The notes: generated by a model not told the origin, from the letters alone. Numbered from the stretch's first letter, positions 47,201 through 62,244 are shown. The stretch is DNA of 64,000 nucleotides from Lethocerus indicus (GCA_019843655.1 JACDQD010000105.1:4774001-4838000); one strand, 5' to 3'. A program made the numbers and translations.

Positions 47201-50200
47201 CGTGCTCAGCGGCCCCATGCTCTTGGCTGGCATTTTCTTTTTTTTGCCGTTGCCCCCTTGGGCGTGCAGTTTTCCCTGCCGAGATTTGGCAGCGGCCTCT
47301 CGTGGCACGAGGTGGCCAGGTCCACGTGTCCCCTGTGCCGTTATACCGCCAATATTCCCAAGCCCCGACCTGTTCTCCAATTCAGGACCGCGCCGGCGCT
47401 TCGAGCGGAAACTGCTATGTCACAGTTCCCCCTAAAAATAATCTAGTTTTACTTAGAACTAACGTCCGTGATACATTTTATATAGAATTATTCCTTTGTT
47501 GAATGTGTCTGGAATATTCGTATTCCAAACATGAGTATACAGTTTGAACTTCAATTTTTTTCTTGTTTTAAACTGCAATCAATGATAGATAAAGGCAGAG
47601 CAATCGAATTGGAATTTTTTAAATTGTAATGATTCCCCGGTTTCAGAAATAAGAGAGATCTTTTCGAAGCTGATAACGACCTGTTTGGGAGTGATATCTG
47701 CGTCTGGGACGGGCGAGGATCTTAATTATTGGGGGAGATCGGGTTTAAACTCTTTCCTCGCTCTTATCGGCCAAGAACTCAATTAAGATCTATCTCAAAA
47801 CTATCTCAAAAACGGTCATATACCGGATCTGATAAGGGAAGCGCATTATTCACTTCTGGGGACAGAAGCTATCCCTAGAGAAGATTAGGATTTTTATTGG
47901 ACCTTATATCCGATATTTGTCAAGTGGTTGATATAAAGTGTAACCTTTTTATATTTAACTTTTATATTTAAGTACCACAGTGGAAAATGTTGCTTACAGC
48001 ATCCATTTATTTTGTATTTTCAAAAAATTATTCCATTATTTATTCTCGTTTCCACGGATGAGGTTTTGTATAAACCGCAACCGCTGCAGTTGTATTGTCG
48101 GTATCCGTATGTTTTGTATTTAACGCGAACGGTGCTTATATAAAAAGTAATTCGGAGAATGTTATTATTTTAGCATTGTTTGAACGCTCTCCCTATTCAT
48201 GGGGAGGGATGCCCACGCAATCGGTAATCGAAACTGGGAACTTCAAATAGTATCGGCTGTCATGATATTGAACCCGGTGGGCTGTCGGTCGGCCTCGGAG
48301 AAATTAATTTTCATTCCAACCCTGAACGTGACCAAGTTCATTTCAACCTTGGAATACGCGATCCAGCTTTTTCGGGCCGTGAAATATTAATGCGGCCAGC
48401 AAGTAATCTTCTTTGATGAATTCCATTAACGTCGCCTCTTTTTGGGATTTCATTTCGGAGAGGCGACAAATCCGCCTCCTCTCTAGCTTCCGAATGATTC
48501 CATTTTGCCCGAATTTAAATTCCCGTTTACGCCACAATTATCCTTCAATATCCTTTTGATTGGAAGACCCTGAAAACTGCGGTTTATACCATTTGATAAT
48601 TCGCCCCCTTATTCTTAAAACATATCGCCATTTTATAACCGGGAGAATCTGGGAACCAGTTTTATTGCCAATTTCAATAGGACGCCGTCAATTTTTTTTC
48701 TGATCGGGGCGGTGGGCGTTTTGGAACATCCGTAGGAGGGGCAGTCCAGGTGGGCCGATCATTGGCAGAACCTGATTTATGGTTGGGTAATTTATTAATT
48801 CGGGGGTTTTTTTTATAGTTTTTGATTATTCAGTCAAGTTGGTTTGCTTCAAATTAGATGTCCACTTCTGTGGAAAACCAATTCGAAATAGTAAAATCAG
48901 TATTGAAATAAAATAGCATGAAATACCGGAGAATAATAGAGGTTGGCATTTCTTGGCCATTACACAGGGTTCTTCTCAGTTGCTATACGCCAATTCGTGT
49001 TTGACGTTATTTCTTCAAATAAACCTACCTCAGTATTATTGCTTGCGAAACTGCAATAATAATAATTGTCAGGGGAAGAGAAGATATTTGCAACAGGTAT
49101 ACAACTATAGTAGCCTAGCCTGCGGTACGTGCATGACCGTCCCATTCCAAAGTTATTTTCCACCGAAGGTAATTCATGGACGATTCTGTAAACTCCTATT
49201 GCGATTATCATACCAATTTGTGCCGCACGGAGTACGCAACTCTATCCTTCTCTTGAAGTACACGGATAAATTCAGCGCGCTTTGGTCAGTATCCCAAAGT
49301 AGTGCTCGGACCGAAATCGTTCTACAGGTCGCCTTTCTTATGACTTTATCGTTACGATGGAAGGTTTATAACCGGGTAATATCTCATCGCCAAAAATATA
49401 ACCCAGAAGATAGACTGGGCGCGCCCCGGGCTACATTGCCGGCAATTTCACCGTTATTCCCGACAGTGTGGGCAGACGGCGGTAAGTCTGGTGGCTTACC
49501 GTGGGGGATTCAGAAATCCTGAAAGTTTGTTTTTCGGGTCATTACATCCTGTACTCTGAAATTTTACGTCCACAATTATTCCCAGGAATCTCGGTAATGT
49601 GAAAGTTATAAACCAGTAATAAAATTTATTGGAATGGCTCGTGCACGAATAGCATCGTTCGTTTTGAATTATCCGGAGTTTTGGTTTAGGTTTAGTGATT
49701 GTCCCTCCAGTTTTGTTTGGACGACGGCCACTATTTGTCCCCGGCCAGCTGCATGCCCACAACCGGCGGTCTTGAGCGCTTCGAAGATCAGCTACCGCCG
49801 CCGTGTCGGGGCCTCAAATTGCTCGAGGCGCCGCCATCATTTATGCCGGAGGGTTCTAGCTAATGTGGTCCGCCGCGACGTCCTCTTACGGTCAGAACAC
49901 ACTGCGGAGCCCCCCTGCTGCCGGGGATCACAAAGTTTACATTTTAAACGAGCCCGTACGCGGAGATTGTGCAAGCTAGTTCCTTCGCCCGTAAATGGGA
50001 GACGGCGGTAACCCGACTCCGTGCCTCGAGGTCGTTGGAATCATCGCTACGTGTTGACCCCTGAGCACTCCAACTTACGCCCGTCCCCCGACTCAGTTTT
50101 GTGCTTAAAATCCCGCTTTACATTTAAACTCGAATGGACACAATGTCATTTCGCCGATACCAAGTCAAGCATGCGTCCGGTACAACTGGAAACTGGGAAC

Positions 50201-53200
50201 ATATATTGCAGTGGACCATTTTAGGTGCGTCGTTGGTAGAAGTTGCTACAATCCCCGTCTTATAATAACACCCGTATTACCTGTCGGATATCCGAGCACA
50301 AGCATCGATGAACTATTTTTAAATCTAAATTTATCTACAAGAAACAAGAATATTGCGTGTAAACTAAATGTCCCAATTTACAATTTTGAAAGTGTGACGG
50401 CAACCTTTGGTTTACTCTCAGACGGACTTTCAGACGTGGGTTGATTATTAACTAGCGCTACAGTGATACTCGTCGCGATCGCATCCTCTGCCTAATCTTC
50501 GCCCCACCTGAGCTTTAGACTTATGTGAGTGTCCGGCCGCGGTCTTCTATTTCATTTCCTTATTTTCTGTTATCCCGGGGATTTTTGATGACGGTGTCAC
50601 CCGAACGATAAGGGCAAGCTGTACAGTTGTTTGAATCACTCCTGTTAATTGTCGTTAGCGACAATCGAGTTTCCCCTATGGAACATTCCGTCGGAATTTC
50701 CTCGTATAATTAAGTGACAAACAAGTTCGTAATCTGTTTCGTCTCATACATGTATCACCCTGTTTTTGCCCCCTTCGTGTGCTACGTCGACATCTTAACA
50801 GCACTTTTTGTTCGTAAGGACGCGTAGCCCTTGCTCCCCGGGTTTCAACTTCGATATTACAGAGGATTCCTGTGTACGCAGAATTAATTAACAGTCAACC
50901 TTTTTATATTGTAAGCCACCGTTGTCCATTATATTAAAGTTACTACAAAAACGCAATTTTTTAATTGGTGCTATCCAGCGTTGACTGATGTCCTACAATC
51001 GACTTGAATTGTTATATTGAAAATTACCTTTACTAAATTTCTAAAACTAAGTTATAATTAAATTAATCAAGCTTAATGACGTTTACTTTTCGTAGTTCGT
51101 TAAACTCTGTAAGGAGGGGGGGTATTTAAAATTGGTGAAACAGCCCGAGAAGAAGATTCAATTTTCAGTGATAGTCATGGAAATGTTAACATTTAGCGAG
51201 AGTTCAATTGGGCCCACTCCTTCCGTTTTTTTATGAAATGCAAAGTCAGAATGAATTAATAAAAAGCGGCACGGCTTATATATCGGCCCATTGGATCGTC
51301 GGCCCACCAGGGAAATTCCGGGCCAGTCCGCCCATGCTGCAGGTTGGTGGAGCTTCGGGGAACGTTCATTCGTGCCATTGAACTTGACGGCTGTTCCATA
51401 TTCGTATTAAAATGTCTCTCGAACGTTCCGCCAAGTATCTAATGGTATTCGCCTGAAAACAGAATTTGTTCCCGATGGGATAACATCGACGGTAATGCAA
51501 TATACCTAACGGAGCGATAAAACGAGTAAACCAGTTCAACCTGCGGACTGCGGGCGAGATATTTCGAAATGTAGCAGAAAGCATTTCTCAGTCGATTGAC
51601 TCACCCAATAGGTTCTATCATTTAAATATTTAAGTTTTATTGACGCGCTAATAAATGAAATTTGAATCAAAATTGTATTTTTGAGCAATATTAGGTTATT
51701 TGTGTTTTCTTTACGACGAATCAGCTCGTATATCTCCTTTCGGAACGGACTGGCGTTTTCATCATTCTGCCATTCTCTTATCTTTCACTTTTCTTTTTTT
51801 TTCTGTTGCCTCTGTTCCCGTTTAAACTTCGCATTTATTTATACGCCCCCCCCCCATTCTCGGCAGAAACGTTGGCTCGGAGTCTGAACGAGCGCCGTCG
51901 CGCAATTACGAATGACTTCATCATCGGCCCCGGTTTCATGCAATTTTATCTCTTCGTGGTACAGTTACACATTTGTGTGATGTAACGCTCGGAACAAGAT
52001 TATACGGCTTAAGGAGAATAAAAAATACTGTTACGTTTGCTCGGTATCTTGTCATGCATTTCTTTAGAGAGGTACATATTTACGAGTACTAATGATAATT
52101 TGAATTAGCGATTTCCTGTTTTTAAAGATGCTTCTCCTGATTGAGCATGTCCAACAGTATGATTGAATATGTTGTTTTTTTTAAATATGTGCGCCCTTTT
52201 ATTTAATAATTTATCGACAATACTTTGTCAAAATATTTAATTTGAGTTTCTTATTAGCAGTTATTCACAATAGTGTTCGTCATTGAATGATTCAACCCAC
52301 ATGGGTACCTCAATTATGCATTGTTATTTGCGGAGGTCGCTATGTCTCTGGCGCCAAGGCATGCGCTTATTCGGCATGCAATAATTATTACAAGGCCGCC
52401 TTACAATCCGTGCATATTTTTACCGTTCCGGAATGAGCCACTTTTCTTTCTGATGGCGTTGTCCTCCTGGTTCAGACGTTTTCCTCTTGACCTTTCGGGA
52501 ACGGATTTGCAGCCAAGACAAAGAGCTGGCTGGCTTATGCATTAGGGCGCCCTGCTTTGTCTACAGGCTCCTGACCGGTCCTCGATAATGACTCATAACC
52601 CCTCGCACTTTGTTTGTTCACGCCCGTCAGGAGAGTTAGTTGAACTTGGCATGTGATGGCGGGCCTAAGTGTTCTAAGAATCTGACGAATTTCAAAAACC
52701 TGATACAGCCTCTCTTCTATCGTGGGTAATTAATAAAATAACTCTTCAAAAGTTTACTGGGCCTGCAAATTGGAGGAAAAGAATATATGTTATCTGTAAA
52801 ACCCCGGAGAGCTTTTACTATTATCTCTTTCTTCTCCTTCTTGTTGTCAGGGGCCAGATCGTTTGGCGCTTTCGAGTTATCGTTAGTTATTTTATATTTA
52901 AACCAAATGTAAGATAAGGCATATATTTGACTGATTTATTGTATATCCTGTTAACAAATAATGAAAAGGTTCTGACCTCCTGCTGAAAAGAGAAATGTGA
53001 AACGACCTGGACGGGAAGCAATTAATTATAGGGAATGAAAATTATTATAGTTTGAATAGTTGATCCATCGGTAGCGGACACGTGTAACCTCAATGGGGTT
53101 ACCCTCATAGTACCACTACTAGTCTCAGTATTTTATTAAATATGATAAAATATCCTAAATAATTGAAACGAAGCGCTAACTGCACTGTTACATTTATGTT

Positions 53201-55335
53201 TTTTGCATTTAAATGTCAAGAAACTGTTATTGCACTGTCGCCTGTGGAACCGGCAAGCGAATGGAGCTAGAAAATCTGAAGGGCGACGGCAAAATTGTTC
53301 AGGAAGCATTGGCACACTCGACATTCATTCGTTCCATTGAATAATTTTCGGCGGCTATTTTCTGAATTTAACGCTCCGCTGCAGTACGAAGTAAACTTGG
53401 GATGTGTTCTTATTTTTAGTATCGGGGAGTGAGCGTTGTGACAAATTGCTGTTGTCCAAGCTCAATAACGGCCCACCGCAAAAACCGCCTCAATTACAGA
53501 AGGCGATGTTACCGCAACCGTGGGCCTAACAGGTGTTCCAGCTGTTCGTATAAATATATCGGTTATTAGTAGTTGGGCAAGAACAATTTTCGAATACGAC
53601 AACTGCGAGCAGCGTGTAATTTGTCGAAGAAAGTTACCGAACGCGGTTTCGTAATCTTTGAGCCCTCTCTTTAGAACGAGCTGCGCGTCTTTCAAACAAT
53701 CCATATCAGGAATAACTGTGAACTAGGGAGTATGGGATTTACATAGTCATCGTTTTATTCTTTAAAACCAGTGCACTGCAAGGAGTTGTATATAACGTTT
53801 AAATTTTTATTTCTTCAGTTTTAAACTTTGACTACAGCATGAAACTACTTGTTCGATGATTAATAAGTATTTTGGAGTCTACCTTATCTGAATCCAACCA
53901 TCACCTGGTTAGAGATTACATCATAAGAAAGTTGTTTAAGCAGTAGATTTAGTCAGGGAATATTACTGAGTGATGGTACGAAGAAGGGCTTATTATTGTG
54001 GTCGCTTCCCGGCTCCCATCGCTTCAGGTCCGGGTGCCTCGAGTCGTGCTCTCTCACGTCGTTTTCCAATTTCAATTCCTTCCCCCTTGGACGGGCCGAA
54101 CGTGTCGAAAGCGTTGTTAGGTTTTCCGGACATATATATTATACATTACGTAGTCCTAAGAGTGTCAAAATACGTAATATTATAGTTATATAAAACATTA
54201 CCATTTTCGCTTTCACCGCGTTTACGGGACGAACAGGTATCGTTGAGTCGACATACCCCGTTGTGTATATTTCTTACGTATATCTTACATGGATCGTACC
54301 GATTTTAATGGTTTCGAAGACATCAATGTCTTATTGGGTTATAATGTCGGTTTGTTTTATTGTCCGGGTTTTTGGGAACATGAGGAAGGCAATATGGAGG
54401 GGATTTTGTTGTGTCCGTTCGCAATGTATATATTGAATGGTTTATCTGTTTTCAGTTTCCTTTTTATTTATCTGCTAATTTTAAATTAACCGCACAGAGT
54501 CAAGTTAGTCCCTCAATCGCTTTGTTATTGTAAAACCTATTAGAAATAAACATAGATAAAAATGGAGATAGAAAGCTTTAGCGTCGATAATGTATCGTGT
54601 GAGAGATAAATACATTGTTCGAGTATTTTTGTACTATGTGGGTGGATTTTTTACTTTCACTGCCTGATAGGGGATGAAGAAAGGAGGAAAACATAGAAAA
54701 GGAACGTTCCTGTAACCTCACGACTGCGCGGAAGTAATTCAATAGCTCTCAAACTCCCGTCTGTTTTGAAGACCGGGAAGCTTGCGGTCGGCTTTAATTG
54801 AAAATCGGCTTTGTTCTATCGTTTCAGGAGTTATGAAAGTATCGACGGTTATCCACGACCCGATCACCGTTAGGCGCACATTCGACCCGGCGGAATGATC
54901 GCGGTGCGTGTGTGGGATGAAACTTTGCGGTGCCTCGCGCGGAGAAAGTGCAGCGCATTTTGTTTCCGCTACCCGGGGAAAATAATTTTTTAATCTTCAA
55001 TGTCGGATCAATGGAAATGGGGATTTTTCTACGGAAATGAGGCAAGGCTCTGGGGATCGTGTTGCGCCACGTTATTTCCCGAATGGCAGAATTGCGGGAC
55101 AGCAGCCTCGTCCCACAGCATCTCCCCCCGGCTCCGGGATTGCTTTTAATTAGGGTTTTGGAGTTTTTCCCTGGGGCTCGTGTCCCAGACTGGGAGCCGG
55201 CCGGCCCTGACAATGGGCCGGTGGCGCAACTCGGATTGTCGCTCGGGCCGTGTTAACTCTCCTCCGCCCTCCCCTTGGAACGGTCCCATGACCCCATAAA
55301 ATATCGGGGCCAGCTCCGCTTTGAACATCGGCGCG
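47201..55335. other. Desert segment 6: non-coding blocks
   Basis: No gene is recognised. CpG-rich blocks lie at 47200-47430, 48180-48520, 48580-48780, 49280-49530, 49700-50200, 51260-51600, 52320-52660, 53960-54130 and 54700-55330. A hairpin with ATTGTCG/CGACAAT arms is at 50648-50665. The frames at 48953-49522 (plus) and 49634-50011 (plus) lack recognisable domains and overlap similar-sized frames on the other strand. Confidence 0.4.
50648..50665. promoter_or_regulatory. ATTGTCG/CGACAAT palindrome with SOX-like cores
   Basis: Perfect 7-bp arms (50648-50654 and 50659-50665) are separated by four bases. Each arm contains ATTGT or ACAAT, the core of HMG-box SOX sites, in mirror orientation. 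The function is inferred. Confidence 0.3.
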
Positions 55336-55385
55336 GTGCGCTTATCTGGTCCCCGATGATGATTTAGACGTCTCTCTGGGCAAAT
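55336..55385 (+). repeat. Duplicated non-coding element 3, copy A
   Basis: This 50-base stretch starts GTGCGCTTATCTGG and aligns colinearly with 55733-55781 at roughly 35-39 of 50 positions. Shared blocks are GTGCGCTTATC, GATTTAG, CTGG and ACAAAT or GCAAAT. A TTGCATAAA-type word follows both copies at different distances (near 55424 and 55875). Confidence 0.6.
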
Positions 55386-55732
55386 TTATATTGCGGTCCT
55401 GCCAACATATTTTCCATTGAACATTGCATAAAGTACGAGACAATTAGCAATTAGATTTTAGTTGGCAATTTCAGTTTTTTAAATTTTTCTTCTAAATGGG
55501 AATACTCCCAATCATTAATTAATAGGTTAAATTTTTTTAGAATATTATTTTAGATCTGTATGAAATCCGGAAGAAGAAAATAATTTTTGCAATTGTTGCT
55601 CTACATTTAATATTAATAATATTTTTGACTACAGTAGTATGTTGATGTATAACTGAGGGATTTACTGGGTCCAGGAAACGCATAAAGTATCCGATTATCA
55701 CAAACCCTGTATCACAAGACCATATTTGCACA

Positions 55733-55781
55733 GTGCGCTTATCCGGTATCAGTTGACGATTTAGGGGACTCCTGGACAAAT
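55733..55781 (+). repeat. Duplicated non-coding element 3, copy B
   Basis: This is the tandem partner of 55336-55385, about 400 bases downstream and in the same orientation. The close spacing suggests a local duplication of a regulatory module. No coding frame links the copies. Confidence 0.6.
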
Positions 55782-58700
55782 GCGATGCCGGCAGCGTATC
55801 TAAATTGAGTATCGGCAGCTTGCATACAGCAATTTTACTAATCGAAGTCATGAAATGGCGGTTTTATTGATCGCGCATTTTGCATAAAATGACAAAAACG
55901 GGTTAATAACGATGAAATAGGTAATGCAACCCCCGTTTTTTCTTGATAAATGTAATTAATGTTTCTCATTGTCACGAATTCCTCGCCAGAAAGGCGCACA
56001 AGATTGAATAATTGACCCTTAAATAAAAATTCCTCGATTAAATATTTGATTTATTCATGAACCACTTTGAGAAGCTATCGAAGTTCTTCGTGCGCTTCTG
56101 AATTTATTATTCTCTAGTTTCAATTATAGTAAAATCGGGGAGGCACAAAACGCCGAGTGACTCGCCTTGAGCCTAAAAAAATTGACGTAACGTCAATTAA
56201 TGGTTTAATCAATCTGAACATTGGTCTTCCATTTGAGTATTCTGTCCGTGGCTGTGTGGCGATGAAAAAGCGAGAATTAATGGCAGAACCTGCTGAACGT
56301 CGAATTCAAATTCAACGAGGTTTTCTTTAGGAAGTACTATCTTAGTACTTAGTAAACTGAAAATGAGGTACTAAATATTTACGTTAAAATTTACGTGGTT
56401 TTTCTGAATTCTGTGTGAAATAAAACAGTCCCAGGTTAATAAAATTGAGGATGGTAGCAGCGTAGTTCAGACGGGAGATGAACCAATATGAACGAAGAAA
56501 CTCGTTATTCGATCCTATCGCGATCAATGTTTCACTGTAGTGTTAGGAGCGACCGCACTTTATTTGTTATTGTGAAATTCCCCCGCTGTAGCTAATAGAA
56601 AGGAGCGGGGCCCCTCGGGAAAAGGGTCGATTAAAATGATTAATGTCGGCGCATTTGTCTGGGGCTTAACCTGAGACTCGCCTGTTAATTTGCGAAGCCC
56701 GCCGGGAGGGCGGAGCATTAGGTAAAATGGTTTTCGGCTAAGACCCCCTTCCTCCTCCTCTTCATCCTCCCCCCCCCCCCATAACGGAAGCTTCCTGTTC
56801 CGGTGCAAAAAGGGAATTAACTAAAGTTTAAATGTAATTATAAGAGGACGGAAGCACTCGAGTCTGTACGCCTTGCGGTCGATTACACTTCCTAGCCGAA
56901 CAATACACAACTGCTCATTATTTAATGCTCCGGGCCCACGCCTCATTTCTCTTTCCCTTTACCGTTTAAGGAGAAAAATGAGTTTAGTTTCGGCCGGTAA
57001 TTTATAAACCCAATTTGTTACCGAAGTTTTTGTGTCGCGAGATTTCGTTGTTATTACTGTTTTGCCTTTCTTGTTTCGTACATAAAAAAATGCTTCCCAC
57101 TGAGAGGATATGGCCACAGCAAAATATGGCTTCATTTAAAGGTATAAAATACGGTAGACATTTGGCACAATGTAGAATGCATTGACTGTCTACCACCGAG
57201 TGTAGAATAAAAACTAATATACAGATTGAAGCTATAAATCTGTGTAGCTTTGGTCCGAATGGCAAGGCTTAAAGTTGATATTTGACTCGGTTTTGGCAAT
57301 CTATTTGCATGAATCTGATACTTAAAAATTTCAAAACTTTCCGATCCTAATTGTCGGCGCCATTTTGTTAAGACTTTCATGAAAATACCACATTATTATT
57401 TTATAAAAACTGGCTCCATGCCCACGTTCAAACTTTGAAATAAAAACGCGATGCGCGAGTCGGCAAATAAAGCCATAAATATATCAACTTAGCGATCCTC
57501 ACGGTTGAATTGCCGGACAGAATTTTCGATAAATAGGCAAATGTGCGCCAGCGATATGCAAAACAGTAACAGGGTGAATAATGCTCTAAATGAATACAGT
57601 TTCAAAACAAAGTCCTAAAACCTGACGTAGTTTAAGACCAAATTGGCGACTGGAGAGAGAACCTGACCAGAATAAAACCCCCGCCGGTCCCAAACAAATA
57701 CTTTTAACTAAGCAATTACGTTAAATGAATTGCTAAATTAAACCTAATTCTCCATTTATAATAAAAGTCTGTGTCGCGTTGTAAATTAAAGCAGTTAACG
57801 AGTCCCTAATATTCTCTTAAATTATTATAAGTAGCTTGTCATTATTCAGAAGGACGCTTTTGAAAGTACTGTATTTTTGAAATTTTTATGAGCTGCACAA
57901 TGAGCTAACGTAATTATTTAAGTGTTGATGGAACTGACTGAAAATTAAAATTACGACCTTCCATTCGATCTTTTAAAGTATTAATATTTCATTAAATATT
58001 AATAATAAATTACTTATTGGGGGTGGAGGGGAATGGGTTTCATCTTGAACGAGAAGATATATTGTAGGAAGTACATGTTAATTTATACAAGTTATGTATA
58101 GCACCACTCCTACAACCTGTCACTGTTGGGATTGACTGCATTAAGATTTTTTTAATCCTTGAAAGAAGTCGATTTGGCATTAGGTAAAACACGAGTGATC
58201 TCTGTCCAGTGCTTCCAGTAAACAGAAGTAACAGGCATTACACGTGTTCTTTAATAATTAACGAATGCAATGCAGCAGTTATCCGTTGACCATAAGTGGA
58301 ATGTTGATGTTGCGCGGATATTGCAGCTGTTGCCTAGAAGTAAAAAAGTGTAATGAAAGGAAATCCTAGCTTCGACCTTAAATCGCAATTGGTATCGATT
58401 AGTTTGTTGAGACAATTAGCATTTTTCAATAACCTGTTGTAATTGAGCCCCCCTCCTTCGTTTACATGACGTATCCGACGGAAACGTGAACTATAAGGTC
58501 TTGAGTAACTTTCACGTGACTAGAACGCTTTTTTATTTTAAAATTTACATAAATACAGATTAGGTTCTGATTCCGGTTGTAAGGCAATTTTGAAGTGCAC
58601 AATTTAATAAATGAAATTGAAGCGTTGGGAAATTGTTTGGCACAGATTTATGCAGCTCTTCGTTCCCCACAACTTGACTTTCATTTCGGAGGCTTTGCCC

Positions 58701-61700
58701 GAATTATATATTTGCCAGTAACAATTCTGGCGGGGAAATAACTGGAAAATCGAATCGTGATTTTCCGCTGTGCCAAGTCGACTTTCAATCTATACTGCGG
58801 TTGGCTGGTCTTCTTGAAATGCGTTTCGATTCTTTATTTCCATACATGGCGTCCCCCATTCACTCGTACATTGGAAGACCTATATACTATTGGGACATAT
58901 ACCCATACATGATCGGTAGGATAATACAGTATGTTACATTACAGCTGGACTGTTTTCAATCCTACTCTATAATTTTAACACAAGTTTCATTCATGTAAAT
59001 AAGTATTTATATTGAAATAATAAATATTTATACTGGATTATACCATTATACTCCTTTCTTTGTTAACGTGCGTTCCTTTGTGAAAACTTAACGGGAGAAT
59101 TTGAAGGAAAAACTGGCTGGATCTATTAATGACGTATTATTATCAAGCTTAGTTTTTATTACATCCGTTGCTGTAGGTTATGTTGTTTTGACGCGCGATA
59201 ATATCGTTAGAATTTGGTTGAAATAAAAGCTTTAGACTTTCCGATTGTACATGTGTCGGTTTTGTACAAGATAGAATTTGTCAATCCTGACCCTTTCATT
59301 TAGTGAGTTTAGTCGATCAGAACACCTGGTGTTGGAGTGGGAGCTGTACGAATGATTGGATCCCATGTTTCTATTGGAGTTGGACCGCTTTCATAAAAAG
59401 CAATTTCCAGCGGGGGCTTCCTCCCCTCGGCGCGAATTCCTTCGGGGGTGGGGGTGGGGTGGCGGTGAATTGCTCTGTTCATTTCCTCCTAAGCCCGGCA
59501 ATACAATATCCTTCTTATGTTATCCTCTTATATTAAATGAGCGAATATCGAGCGGGGACGTTTATTGCGAGATTCGTTTCTTTCCTGCTCCACCGTCTTA
59601 TTTAATGTTCGGCGGCGCGTCACGCTAAACTGCGATGGAACTTAGCATCTCGAATAAATAAGTAAATATTAACCTTCGTCTTTATATTTTTACATAGTAC
59701 ATGATTTTTGGAATATAATTGCACTGTTATTGCGGAAGTATAGTCTGGTTGAAAATTTGTTTTCCTTTAATAATGTCTGATTTTGATCTAGGCGGGTTTT
59801 CGACTTCTCGCCATCTTCCGGCAGTGGGTTACTTAGATACGTAGGAAGTATTTAATTTAAAGTCATTGTTGAACATTCTATTTCGCGTGACGGATAGGTT
59901 TGCAAAACACCGTGTGTATCTTATTACAAGCTGCCTACGTTGTCGACCTTAAATGTTTCCAGGAATACCCGTTATGCCTGGTCATTGTTCCGAAAATTAT
60001 CAGTAATACCATGTTGGTGGTCGGCTGTTGGCCCGTACGGAGGCGGCGATGCGTGACCGGTACAGTTCGTCTCGTTACCGGCCATTCAAGTCCTCATGTT
60101 TGCGGTGTACTGGATTCGACCTCTCCATTGTGTACTGCCTCTAATGACGGTAATAAACATTTGCACCGACCCTAAAGTAATAAACACGTCGAACAGTTAT
60201 GAGTCTGTTTTTTCCGCGGATCCCTTCCTCCAACGCTGCATCTTGAACGAGAGGTTATTTACCAGTACGTCTGTAGATTGGTACAATAAATATCATAATT
60301 ATTCTGATATGTACCGTCCATTTGGGACTCAAGAAACATGATACATGATGATTTCTTACGCTTGTTTTACATAATGGATTAGATAATCTTTTTGTTTTGG
60401 TTTTCGATTTCTCCTTTGTTTTCCCGTTTACTTTCAATTTTGTTCTGTTTAGTTTCCGTACGATTAGTCACCTACAGTTTAGTTACTTTCCAAAATTTTA
60501 CCGTCGTGTTTTATATACCTCACATTAATAATTCGTGCATAGAATTCTGTTTTTTTAAGTTTGAATTAGAATGAACTACTGCATTTTACAGTACTCAAAG
60601 GACAGTTTTAAATTGGAGGCTATCCTAGACTCGGCACTTTTGTTTTCGTTGGGTACTTTTGTCGTGAAGTGGTATGAGTGGCCAAGTACCGAGTGCGTAC
60701 TCATTACGTCCCTACGTGTCCGTCGCTAGGATTTACCTCCTAGCGTGGAAACACCCGTTTACAGTGAGGCGGCATAAAAAAATAACGCCTATTGTGAGGC
60801 CTTATTCCGTTCTTAGTTTGTCTTGTATTTCATTTTTTGTTCACCTTCGTGACTCCATTCTTTATCGGTCCGTGGGGGAGAGAGGTTAACCAACCCCCGG
60901 GGGTCGGATCCTGTTCATTTCCTCCCCTTCCTTTGAAGGACAATTATTCAAACCTTCAATGGACCAATATAGAGTCGATATATGGACGCAGTCGGCGTCC
61001 ATGCTTTTTTACTGCCGCTCGTCTATTATTATGAAGGTGTACTATACCCGTTTCGAACATTTGGGTTACCTATTTCATTCTGACGAAGGTCAGGGGGAGG
61101 GGTAAGATAAAAGAAAAAATCTTCACCCAGTCCAAGGAGGTAATATTGTGAAATCGAAAACGGCTGGGAAACGCCCCTTCAATATATGTACCTTTTTAAG
61201 AAGTAACACCATCTAGGAAAGTTGTAGTAAAATTACTTTGAATAGTGTCCAACCTTGAATGGACAAACGGAATACGATCTGTGGCCATGATTTTTTTCCT
61301 TCCTGTTATGAACTGAATGTTGTATGATGCCTTGTATGATTTTTTCGAACATTAAAAACCTTTCTTTTCAAATAAAAACCTCGAAATGCTAAAGGTACGG
61401 CTCTGACCTCTGAACCTCCGGCACTCCTTGATGTATCATTATATATGCCCATTTTTTATACGGGTATATTTTTAAGGTGTAAACGATTTGCGGTGGAGTT
61501 CCCTCTTAACGCTTATATTTACCGTCTCATGTCGGGCATTCATAACAGCGGAATAAAAATAAACGTCCGTGTTTCTAAAACGCGGAAGATCATTCATAGT
61601 CACTAGTGCCAAAGGATCCTTTGATGAATAAATACGACGTAGGATGTAACAAGTTACGCCTATAAACATGAATGTAATGAATACCGCGAGGCAGCCCTCT

Positions 61701-62244
61701 TAAATACCGCGTATCAATGTAGTCACATTTTTACTGCTTGTAAAATTTTTGTTTATTTCAAACACAGACCAGGAGATTTCTCATTGATCTAGCCGTGGCC
61801 CACGAGACCTTGACATTTACCGACATAACGTATCGTTTATTGCATTCTGAAATAAAACAAATACTGCACAAATCATTTTGCACGTCAAAAACGATTCATG
61901 TCTTGCAACGTGCAGCGCTCAAGTTAAAGCATCGGCGAGAATAATTTTACAATTGAAATTTTATGAACCGTAAACAATACAAACGCTGTATTGTTCATCG
62001 AAGTGGCTGAAGTCAGTCCCGATCCGCCGTGTTACGAAACGGGGTATGACCCGTTAGAAATGAATAGTGCAAATGTGAACAATAAAAAACCGTAATTGCC
62101 AGGTAATAAGGATTCCTTTCGATAATGGCTTTCCGACCCAACGTAGGAAATTACATTTCATCATTCTATTCACGTTTTTGTTTCTGTTTGTGCAACCATT
62201 AATGCGATTCGGGCGGTCTTCAATTTTTCAGGTCTTTCCTTGCA

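Noticed and set aside
48069..48588. 12-base inverted match (GTATAAACCGCA) at 48069 and 48576
   Set aside because: A 12-base match within 64 kb is expected by chance and the flanks do not align.
48953..49522. Plus-strand frame of 189 codons
   Set aside because: The product is irregular in composition with no domain, signal peptide or membrane pattern I can support.
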